In this document: positions 49,301 through 61,500 of the stretch, piece by piece
Numbering within the stretch: the first letter of the stretch is position 1
How the letters are laid out: each line of letters opens with the position of its first letter
From: Trochalopteron elliotii
Taxonomy: Eukaryota; Chordata; Aves; Passeriformes; Leiothrichidae
Direction of reading: 5' to 3'
Assembly (NCBI GenBank): GCA_024734555.1
Contig: JANPWX010000054.1
Coordinates: 7,297,516 to 7,361,515, forward strand
DNA: 64,000 nucleotides
Program-made: the position numbers and the translations under genes
Notes under the pieces: generated by a model
Databases searched by the model: none
What the model saw: the letters and a program-made list of their open reading frames with translations, nothing else
Told to the model about the DNA's origin: nothing

Positions 49301-52300
49301 TTCACATGTACTCAAACCAGTAGATGTATATATATACATTTTCTGTTTGCTGCAAGACTTGGATATGCTTTGGCAGCCCCTTGGTGTTCCCATCTGTCCT
49401 CTGGGAATTGAGGTGCATGAAGTGCTTTGAGAAGCCCATAGTCACTCTTACTTTTGAAGCAGATCTTTCAGAATGTCAGATGCAATTTCATGCATTTTAG
49501 GATAATGCAAGGTCTGGAAATCAAACTATGATTGAAAAAGTCTTGAACTGTCTCCATGGAAGTCTCTATTAAAGTAGTCCTACTCTAAAACTAAGGAAAG
49601 AAAAAAAAAAGAAAGAGGAAGCTATGTAGTGTTGTCATTTCCAAGTCATCTCAGGTGAATATCCCTTTTCTGATGCAGAATTATCTCAGACAGAATTGAG
49701 AAATGAAAGTTGCTGTCTCAAAACCCAGCTCTTTTTGGCGTATCTAGCAGAATATTCTTCACTGCCCTCACACCAATGCATTACCTCACTTCCCCTGCTT
49801 CCAGTGCCTGAACACTGCCTCTAAAGCCTGGCTTCTAGTGATATGTATAGATTGAATGGCATGCTTGGCCCTTGATGTAGAACTTCTGAAAGAGTACAAT
49901 TTATCCAAAGTCTCTCTGTTGGATTTAATGGATGATCTTCATTACTGCTTTGTTTTCTTCCACTGGCATAAGTGTTTTAGGATTTTTAAATTTTGTTTGC
50001 TTTCAAGTCCATCCTCCCACCTGGAGTATTTACTTCTGTCTTTCCAATATTCTGAGAAATGCAGTGCCTCATCTGTCTGCCATAGTTGACCCTAATTTCC
50101 ATCCCTCCATGCCAAACACTGACTTTATATATAAATTCCTCTTTTCCTGATCTTTCTTTCCTTTACTCTGGGAAGATCTGGTAACTTGTTAATCTTCACT
50201 CCTAGTCTTGTCTGAGCAGTCAAGTACAGGAGGGTGTAAATCTTTTTTTCCTCTTCAAAAACGGTCTTGGTAGACAATGTATATACCCAAAGACGGGGTA
50301 GAGAGGGTATCCTTTATTCCACTTCACTCCAGAAGTGTCACATTTTGATTCTTCTTTTGGCAGACATTTCCCTGTGCAAGGATACACTTTTGGAGAAGAC
50401 ATGCCTATTTGGCCATTTGGCTAACCTAACCAAGTTTTCCTCTCATTTGGATTTATTCAGTTGAAGTTGTCACAGGCATCCTTATATCAGTCATCTTTGA
50501 CTGCCCCAATGTAGGCAGATTAAAAGGCATCAGAGTTCATACATTTTGCAAGTTGCGATGATGGTATACTTTGTCTCAGGTCTCTTTCTTACAAATTCTT
50601 GAGTGGCTCATTTCCAAAATCATCTCTCTTTCTGACAGATAGGACAGAAAGAACAAATCTGTTTTCTTGGTTCAATGCATACCACACAATTGTTTTTCTG
50701 GCCCTTGTGTTGCAGACCATTTCCTTGTTTCCTTTCTTGGCAGTCTCCTTCCTTGTGGTGTAGCTCTCACAACTTCTGCTGGCCAGTACTTCTGAAACCT
50801 CCCTGGCTCTGAGGTTGTGTCTGCCTCTGCCTCCCACACTGGAATGTGAGTGCAGCTCCCTCCTCACTCCTAGGCCACTGCTTCCCATGGACACAGACAC
50901 CAAATCCTACCATCTCCTGGCCAGCAAAACAGCCCCTGAGCTCTCTGCAGAGACAGAGAACTGCTGTTTTCAGTGCTCAGCTGGACTTCTATACCTGTTC
51001 TCTGCCCAACACAGAAGTGTGCTCATACTTACTAGTGACCTACCCATTATAGCTCTTTACGTCCTTTATTATGGTACTTTAATGACTTCCATCTATCAAA
51101 ATATAGTTGAGAATTCCTTCTCTTCCATATGTGCTTAGACTTGACAGGAGGGGGAATATCACGCGCAGGCAATGAGCCTGCCTTGCTTAGTGAGCTGAGT
51201 AATTAGTAATTTACAAATTCAGTAAGCAGTAAATGTGCTCTTGACCTTCCACTCGCACCAGCTGCCTGATGAGGCACCCAGCTGACACGTCCAGCTGCCT
51301 AATGCCTTTTCCTGGTGCAAAGCCCCCTCCGAGGCTCCTGCTTGCTCTGTGCTGGTGTTTCAGAAGGCAGCATGGTACTGCCTACGCTGCATTGTGCCTT
51401 CTGATTCATACTAATCCCCTCATCTTCCTATGGAACATTAAACATAATCACGATATTGAAAATGAAGGCGTTGCAGATTTAAAAGTGGGATCTGCTTAAC
51501 TAAAAATAGCATTAAAGCAAACCCTGTCCTTCTGTACTGAAGGACTGGCTGGTATTTACAGTGCTGTAGAGTCATCAGACTTGAGCATAGGAATAGGAAA
51601 GAATGCCAACCAAGGGGGACCAGGAATTATAGGCTTGTTCTGGTTTATTCCAAGATCTGCTCCTCCTTAACTGTGTGACCTTGAGCTTGACATGTGGTGT
51701 GCCCAAACCACCATTTATTCTTCTGTAACCTAGCTATAAGGCTGGTTTTGCAACTCCTGCGTGTGAATGAAAGAATTTGTATTTGCAGAGTGCTTCAGAA
51801 GCCTTAGAGCTGTCCTAGTGATCAGCAGGTAGCCATGGATATATTCACTTTTCATTTCTCTGAATTCTAAAAGAAAAAGGTTTATAGAATAGAGAAGCTG
51901 AAATCATTCCTTGGGAAGAGGATGTCTACAGTGCACCTTCCAATTTCCAGCCCCAACTACCATGATTTCAAGATTCACTTTGGACAGCACTATGCAGTTT
52001 GAAGCTAGCCTTTGAATAATGCATGCCAAGGCAGCTACAATGGAAGGAAAACACTTTATTTTCTTATCTTATTCTCACTTAGCCCTCTGTGCTCCAACTT
52101 TGCTGGTTCCTTTGATACTTCCATGTGATTCTGTCAAAGTAGTACTGACATTCAAAACAAGACCATATTTATGATAAGAACATTTTACTTCTCATTAACT
52201 AAGCTGTATAAATGATCCATCTCCTGAACATTTTTTCCCTTTTCTAAAGGATTCACTGTTTTCACTAATGTGTAATTTCAGAGAGGCTGTTACTAATTTA

Positions 52301-52500
52301 ATGTTGAAATGACCTGGTCAAGAGCTAAAAGTATTCTAATATTAAATCAATCTCTCTCCTTAGTCCCTTAATTCTAAAAGCTGAAGCTCTAAGGAAAGCA
52401 CCAACTGTCACAAGCCTTACCAATCTGCTTATGCATCTCACTATATCAGTTTTCCTTCCCTTCACTCTCCCTATTCTCTGCAGTTGACTCAGGCTTTTTT
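43301..52500. other. Intergenic, no gene recognised
   Basis: Single-copy-looking AT-rich sequence. Open frames of up to 107 codons (50589-51138, both strands) overlap each other in opposite directions and carry no recognised motif. Small repeats include a doubled AGTTAATCTG at 43752-43780. Confidence 0.7.
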
Positions 52501-55500
52501 TCTAGGTCTTTAAAACCTATTTAAAACTCTACAGCTTGCCTCCCACAGTGTCCTCTCTTATAGTAACAAGCAGCTACAGTCTGTGTTCAGATGTCTTGTG
52601 GTCTGCAAGGGTCTGCAAGCTTGTCTGGGTGTGGTACCTGTGTCCAATATGGCAGGACAATCTAAATACGCCTTAATGACCTTTTTTATCAAATCCAGTG
52701 AGAAAGTATTGAGCAAGCTAATTACTGCAAGTCTTGTTAGCATTGGTGAGACAATTAAAGCCCGATTCCATTAGATCTCATTCCTCTTTTCATTCTGTAA
52801 AGTTATTAAAAGAGCTCAGGAGGAAGTTGTCTTTCCCTTTTATCAGGAGTAAGCCATCTTTGATAGACATTCCTGTTTCTTGGGCTCTCAGAATATTTGA
52901 CACTGGCCCTTGGCTGAGCTTAGGTAAGTCTCATGATTGATTGTGTTATCCTAAACCACCAAGGTGCCTCTTGCACACTCACCTCAGCTTCCAACTGAGA
53001 CTTGGATCAGGAGAAAGCTAAAATGTGAGGATATTTCTGCCTTAGGAAATGTGGTGAACAGAATGCAACTTTGGGCAGTCAAAACAGTGTGGAAGATAAG
53101 AATTGTGGTAACTGTGTTGTCATGGACAACCCTGCGTTGTGAAGGAATAAAACTGCTATGCTTAACTTTTACCTTATGTAGAGCCAAAAGGAGTTAAGGT
53201 CCAGGCAATGCTTTTTGTTGTGACTTGCTGGCTATTATTTTTGGAATGGCTGCCTGACCCTCAAGAAGACAGTATTTTAAACAAGGCTGTGCTTTTCCCT
53301 TCTCATTATTCTTGTCCACATTTAGACATGGAGTGAACTATGGTGATGATATGGGTCTAGTCTCTTTGTGTCCATGAAGTTGTCATTTGCAATCAGGTGC
53401 TATTGTGTTTGTGCTGTCATAAAATTAAAATTTTTGAGCAGTCACATTTCATTTTGGGTTTTCTACTGAGGTTTATTCTGGCTTAGGTATTTCTCAGATA
53501 TCTATTACTGCTGTCATGGCTATAAAATAGAGACAAGGATAAGCAGACTACAGGAGATATTTTTTGAACTCAATGGAATTAATATTTTTTCTCCTATCAG
53601 GCTGGATCTGCTCTCTTGGTAACATACCCGTAGTAATAAATCTGGATCTATAAATAGCCACAGACAGCAACAGCTAACTAAATTGCAGATAGACAGCACA
53701 GGCCCCAGAATCCAGGATCCCCTTTTAGAAAAGCTACAGGTCTCTACCACTGCTGTGCAAGAAGAGCAGCTCATGCTATTTTATTGACTTCCAGTCCATC
53801 CTCTGTGCAGGGGACACTGTGACAGCCACAGGGAGAGGCACAGTCCTGACTGAGCTGATGTATACACAAGCAGACATTTACATAACAGAAGGTGGTAGAA
53901 CTTATGTAAACTTGGTGTTTTATCTCCAATACACTCAAACATACTCTTGGGTGTTGCTAGCCAAAATTCAGATTTTCTGCTTCTAATTAAAAGAGCATCT
54001 GTTTTGAATATTGTAGAAAAATTATTCCAGGCTAAGAGACATATCTGAAAAATAGCTGCTCCTCTAATTAGTACACTGAATGCTTATCTGTTTTTCTTCT
54101 TCCTTGTATTAGATGATTTCATTGAATTTGGTGTTCACTTCCATTGCAAGCTATCCAATAAATCAGAAACGAGATGTCAACATGTACCACATTTTTTAAA
54201 AAAATGGTTTATGTCCTAAAAATAAAACAATGCACTGTTTCATGGCATATAATGACATTTACGTAAATGGCATGATGAGCATAATGTGGGATATGGCTTT
54301 CCATACTGAGCTGTGACTTGCCATTTTGAAGTATTCAAGATCTAGCAGATATATTGGATAAAGAAGAGCATTTCTTTTAAGGAGAAATGTTGAAACTAAC
54401 CCACTGCAGTAGGATTTTATTTTAATGACCTTCAAAGGTCAACATGATTCCACAGCCATGTAAAGGAAGTAATTTAAGAAATTTTAAAAAATTTCAACAC
54501 TAAGTCTTTCCAAGTAGAGACTGTTTTCACGCCAGCAACAATGAATATTGCTAGTTAAAGCTAAAACTGGAGTGTATTCTATTAGAGATATGAAAACTTA
54601 TATAAAAATCTGGTTTTATCACATCAGAACTTAGGAAGGCTTTGAGAAGGTTGTTTGGAGCAGACTGTTCATCCAGGGTATAAAAGGAGCAGTCAAGGAA
54701 GATAAAAGCCATTGCTGAAAAGCTAAATATATTGGCTGCATCACTATTCAGGGAAAAAGTGATCAAAGAAATTCTTCCAGCTGTACTTTTTTTTTTAACT
54801 AGGCATTAATTGGAGAACTATTGAAGATACCATAAAAGAGGTGTTATTTACAGAAATCTTCCACTCTCTTAGTAAAGAGTGCCAGGATTTAAGATTATTT
54901 ACCTTCATGTTCAAAAATATGTTAAATAGAAATGGTTCATGTAGCAACGTGGTATGTTACCTGCTCCTTAAAATGCTACCAGAGGCAGAGCCTGGGGTGT
55001 CTCCCCTGTGGGTTCAGGGATGACTGCAGGTTGGCTGCAAGTCTGATTTCTAAGCTAGGCAAATTAGTAGAACTGTAATAAAGAATACAATTAGTAGACA
55101 CCCAGGTAGGTATAATATACTGGAGAAAAGATGAGAGAACCTTTGTAAAAGGGATGGCACAACCTCACACCTCTGTGTTTATTAGCACTGTCAAAGGCTT
55201 CATGAGGTATGAATACAAAATCCTTAGGGTTTCAGGAAAGCAGCAAAGAAGACTCTTCATGAGGTCTGTAAGGGCAGCTTAGTAACCCTGGCATGAGAGG
55301 AATAGTCCAGTTCTGAATTAAGAATGAAATAACAGAAAACAAAGGGGACAACTAAATGCTTATTTTTCCATCAGAAGGAGGTTGCCAGTAGCCTATTCCT
55401 ATGCTATCTGTTAAAGAGAGAAAAAGTGACTTGACTAAAGCTCCTCCGAGGTGATCAGCTCAAAAGCCAACTACAGGGAGTTGTAAGATGGCAAATGCGA

Positions 55501-58500
55501 AGCAATTTACAAAAAGAAAAGAAATACACGTGTGTGTAGCTGATGTGATTCATAGATAACCATTGAATTCTGCATGTGTGCTCCACACACGTAGGTGTTG
55601 GTGTCTCCTCCCATCACTGCTGTCCCTGCAGATCCAGGACACTCCACAAGTGGCCTTCCTGTTCCATGGATCCCCAAGGCCTCTTGCTCTTGTTTCAATG
55701 AGGCAGCAGGTAACTGAGAACAGTTTTCTGGAACTGAACCCTGCAGAAACACCTAATGGAAGAAAGCAAGGCAGGTGAATTAATTTGTATGGAATATATC
55801 TTGTAATAGTAACACAACACTGTGAGCCCAGCCCTTAGCAAAGTGAATCCAACAACCTTGTATGCTGCTCTGTGTAGTTAATAATGTCCATGGGCAGCAA
55901 AAGAAAAGAGCAGCTCTCATGCTTAAAAAACCTGTGTGAGAAATATAGCCATCAATATACAAAAAGAGTTGTCTGCATACTTTATGTCAATGGCCTTGTC
56001 AATTTGATAATGGCTTCAATTCTTTATCTGGTTACAACTTAAAACAAATAAAGCTTTGTACATGGTGCATTATCATTACAGACTGCAGTGGTAATGCTGT
56101 GACTGTCTTTTTGATAGATTCTTTCCAAGATAGCTGAAGTTTGGCCATAGTATTTGTTCTGGCTCAGCTCATTGAAAACATATCTTATAAAAGAGACTGA
56201 AAAATAATAACAGCAAATGTATCTTGCTTGTTGTTCTGCAGTTTTGTTGAGTTCTTCCTATCTTTGGTTAATGGTACCTTTGGCATCTCTAATTGGCATC
56301 ATTATAAATGATGCTCCATAGCTGCAAATGGCCTGGGATGAACAACTGTACATTTTATCACTTCATTGTAATAACAAACTTACTGACATCTTCAGAGAAA
56401 TAGAAGTTGAAGTTCCAAGAAAAAAAAAAGGGTAAAATATTTCACTCAGGAAAATAAATGAAAAGTTTACAGAAACTTCAGCACAGAACTGGAGAAAACA
56501 ATTAGCATGAAGACAGGAGGAATTTGCCATAATCAGTTCCTTTCTCTGACAGAGCTAACTAGGTGAGAAATAATTCATGGCCAAGAGTTTGTCAAAGCCA
56601 GGAAAATAATTCACATTATAGGCATTTTTTTCTTCACAAGTTCCCATACATGTAGATAGCTCCTTGCATCTTCCTGGTCCCAGACCCCTGTGTGAAACAG
56701 GACGTGTGTTTACATCTACAGCCATCAGATGGGAGTTTGGATGAGATCTCAAATGGCAATTTCCCTGTGAGCTTGTGTAAATCTTTATTGCATGTTTTTT
56801 TAGAAGTTTTGCATTTCAGGAAACCCTTGTGGGGAGTGAATTTTAAGAATATTTTAGCTTTTTTTTACTCCAAGATCTACTACAAATTATAAATATACAT
56901 GCTATTTTGTCTATAGCTGCATTTGGCTACATGAACCGTAATATTCTGAGTATTTTTTTGGAGTGAGTGACCATGAAAAGGGGGGGGGGAATCTGCACTT
57001 CTGGAAAGCAACTGATGCTGACAGGTAGGAAGTTTTAGAGTTCAGTATCTTCATGTGAGCAAACTTAAAATCCCATTCTTCATGTTCATAGAAAGCAAAA
57101 AATAATGAGCCAAAATTTAAGCATCTTTCCTTAAAACATATGACAAATGGCAAAAAGCATGCATTTTTTTTATATACGTGTAGAAAAGTCATCTGCTTCC
57201 CTTCCATACATGATACCTAATCAAACCAGATTTGAATCAAATTAACAGAAAACATTTTAAAACATTGTCTAGGCTCAACTGGTGACTATATTATTACTTA
57301 GCATTTCAGTAATTAATCTTGATTTAGCTAAAACAGGCTTGTCACTGACCTTTACTAAATCGATTTACTGTCCCAAAAATGAGTGTATGCAGAGATTTGC
57401 ACTCAAATAAGCATGTTCTGCACATCTTTCATTTGATTGGTACAAATCCTAGCTGAGATTAGTTATTAGATGGGAGGGAAATGACAATTCTAGCAGCAGA
57501 ATGTGTGCATTTCAGATGTGACCCCACAGAGCAAGCTGGCTGGGGACATCAGCAGAGACTCAGGCACTTGAAAACAGGCTGAGCACTTGCTAGCAGCTGT
57601 TGATGTGGCAATGGAAAATACTGAGAGTTCCAGAGATTACAGAGGTATAATTTGGTCTGCAGTGAAAGTAAGCAGAAATGCTCTCTGAAAAGAACTCCTG
57701 TTGTAATCAATGAGGTTTTGCCATTAGCTATAATGAGAAAAGCTAATGGGTATTTTTCTCTGTGTTCATTTTTACTCAATAAGTATTTTAACAAGAGATG
57801 TTCATGCATAGTAGTGTATGAGTTTTTTATCAAGACAGAATCATATCTGGTAAGCAACACTTCCCATTATGAGCTGTAGTTATATCTTCATTGCATTTAA
57901 AATGCATCACTTTATTTAAAGGCATAGAATATAGTGTCTATTAGAAACAGAAGGAATAAGTGTTCCATAGTTTACAGTATATTACAAATCTATTAGAATT
58001 TTGGAATTCTGCTAGGATTTTAAAATGTTGTTTCTCATTTTGAGTTCATTTCACATTCAAAGATGCCATTGTTTTAGGGACCATTAACAAGCCCTCTAAT
58101 TCATTTCATGCTATGTAATACATGGTATAATTAGCAGGAAAACATTATTCCCCAGAAGGTGTGATCCTGCATTCTCTTGAAATCAAGAGAGGACATTTTG
58201 TTGTGGCATTAGATAATACTACTAAAGGATCCAGAACAATGGTAGTTAAAGTTTTTAAACTTTTCATAATAATTATGAAGATCTCTGCCAGGACTACTGT
58301 CCATATGAGCACTAACTCCATAAACTTCATGGAGCAAGACGAATTCTGATTGGGTTTGGGGGGAAGGAGGAGAGAGTTATTTTAAATATAATTTCTATGG
58401 GTTTTTTTCATGACTGTCTTTGCAGCCAGAATGACTTAGGGTAAAAAGTTAGATTCCTCCCATCCCTTGTTAATTAGCCACACTGAGAAATGATACCTTT

Positions 58501-61500
58501 AATAGGTTTGGAGAACTTAGTTTGATGTGACTCAAAGAGAACATTTCTTAAAATCCTTAAATCCTTAAAGTCTCTCAGAAATGTGTAGCAGACCTGTAAC
58601 AGCACTGCCTATGCTAACAAAATATTTGACAGACAGGGAAACGATGTTTCATGTTAAATTTATCATGGTGTGTTCTTGTCTTAAGAACAAAGAGAAGCCA
58701 TGAAGAACTTGCATTCTGGGGTCTTATTGTTTGTCTTGAGGCAGATCAGCCAACAGACCTGTCCAAAATCAATTTATCATAGAAATTTCTTATTTCATGG
58801 TGACCTTTCCCAACAGAAAAGAAATTATGAAAAATTATTTAGGATATATTTTTTCCTTATATGATTTACTGCATCTTTACTGATGGCAAAATAGCAACAT
58901 ATCCCCTACCCCCATAATCTTTTCTACGGGCTCATCTTTAAAATGTCTCAACTATGTCTAATATGAATTTTCATTACTGCTGTCACTATGAGATAAAATG
59001 AATACTATCATTCCTAACTTATGGATGAAGACCTGAGAAAAGCAGTTATTTATTCTAAAGCTGTTCCCTGGTTCTGACAATCTGTTTTCATACATACAGG
59101 AATAGGATATTTTCAGAGCTTAATGTTGTGTAGCACTTCATGGGTTAACAGAATAAATAAAATCTGAACTTTACACCACAATATGTTGAATTCTAGATGA
59201 AAATAGCCTATATTTTTGAAGCAGTCACTTGGGCAGAAGGTCAATCAGCAGATGTAAAGGATTAAAAAAAGTCACTTAATATGCCTACACTTGGAAATGC
59301 TCTAAGTGAAGTTTATAGAATTTCTAAGCGGGAAGAGTTCTATAGAGAAAAATCAGAAAAAGAAACAATGGAGAAATCATTTAAATGTCTTTTTTCCCAG
59401 CTGGAGTGTAGCATCTTACTTTAACGTTTTCATTCCAGGATTATAACTGTCACACTACATTATGCTTTGCAAATGCCTTCAAGAATAGTTGCCACTTTGT
59501 AAAAGCACAAAACATTTAGAAAACACTACTTTAATCACAGAACTGGCTTTCCTCCACTAACCCCAAACAGTAACTGGTTTAGTCTTTATTCTGCTCCTGA
59601 TGATAAGAAGCATTTTGAAAACAGCCCTTCCAATGACTTTTTTACTGTGACACCCAAGTTTTTATATCCTCTATTATAGCTTGATGTTTAAATGGTTTTG
59701 AGAGAAATTTTTAGAAGTATTAATAATGATAATTAAGGTTTCTGACAGATAATCATTGGAGAGAGACTCCAGCCAGTCAAAGAGAGTGTTTCCTTCTTGT
59801 TACAGTAGCTACTTTCTTCTTCAACCCCTTCTTGCTAGATATTTTCCTGCTGGCTGATGCTTAGCTCACAACCTTAATGCCACTATAGGATTTGGTCTCC
59901 TATGCCTGCAGCTGTTTTGATGCTCCAGAATACATACACATTCTGCCCACCTTTTTGACAGCTGAAGTTTGGAGTAAAGAAAGTTAAAATTCTTTTGATA
60001 GTTACCATATCTTCCCAGGCCTGGTAATTCATCCAACAAGCTTGCACTGGATTCCATTAGTGAAGCAGAAGCATCTCTTGACAATCACAAAATATAGTGA
60101 ACAACATCACTTATTTTTTTTCCTTAAAACTACCAGCTCTGAGTCTCCAGCTAGAGGTTCTGCACCAGAAATATAATGATTTCATCTACAGTGGCATCAG
60201 CAGCAAGCATCAAATGAAAAGAGATTGAAATAGAGAGCGAGTGCTTCTATTTCTCATTCTCTTCTGTGCTTGTCATCATGCTGCCATTTCAGATATTGAG
60301 ATCACTCAACCCTGACATGAGCAAAACCTGTCTCTGAGGACAAGATAGCAAGTGAAAGAGCAGCTTTTAGACTAGAGTCTTTTGAAAACACATTATTGCA
60401 GGTAATTGTGAAAATTCAGCATTTGTCTTCTCCAACTTAAACATTTTCCTTCTTACTTCTATCACATAAGTATACATCCTTCCATCTTGGAAATGAGAAA
60501 GAAAACCAAAATTGTCAGCTTTTTTGAGAATATTTGAATGATCCAGCCATCACAGTAGATAAGGTACTGAAGCTGGTAAAAACACCTGTTGCAAAAAACA
60601 AAGTGATTTGTTTTAACATAACCAAGCTTTGCTGGCACTGAAAACCATCCCCATACAAATAAGGAGCTACATTCTTGTCTATCAAGAAGCTCTAAATGTA
60701 TCTTAGGTTTTTATTTCCCCTGCATTTTTACTGTTTCTATCAAGCATCACTCACAGACTGTTAATTGGCATACTAAAAAAAGAAAAAAGAGAGAAAAAGC
60801 ATGAAATGGAGTGAGATTTCACAGGTCAGATGAAAGTTTGGGAGAGTGGAGCTCTTTTCTTCATTCTGACAATTTTCCTGGAAACCTAGGTACAATCTTA
60901 AATATCTCAGCTCTGTTATCCATCAATAAAATGGGGGGAATTGTACTTTCTCTTTGTTTCACTGCGATGCATTGAAGACAAGGACATCTCAAATTTTAAG
61001 TTTCATAGGTACTTCAGTAATGGGCAACACGGAAGAATGAAGGATAGCAGCTTCCTCAAGAAAGATTAAATTTAACAAGTTTATCCAAGGCAAACTCTTA
61101 AGCAGTGAGTAGACAACAGTCTGACCTGTGTTGGTGGATGATCTCAGAATGTACCAGCTTCTTAAACAGTATTTTTGAGCAGGAGAGCCCTTTCCTTCCT
61201 TAAAGAGCTTCAGGAGGTGCCCTTATGTCCTTTGAATCTTTATCCTTGGACTGCTCCGCCGAGCGGGTCATGCTCAGGAGCAGTTTTCTCTTTGCACATC
61301 AGGACTGTGTGATGTGTACCACCAACCAGGACTCAGAACATTTCCTGTATCTGCTGTTACCATCTCTTCCTACATCTGAGAGGAAGACAAAAGCAGGTTT
61401 TGAGATTACAGGTGTGCATTGCATGTCTGCCCTACTGCACAGAGACGACTTATTACATTTTAGGTTAACAGGTGGTAAAGGAGAAAGATCAATAAAGGGA

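Noticed and set aside
50589..51138. Opposed open frames of 104 and 107 codons
   Set aside because: They overlap on opposite strands, show no family motif and have no splice or promoter support.
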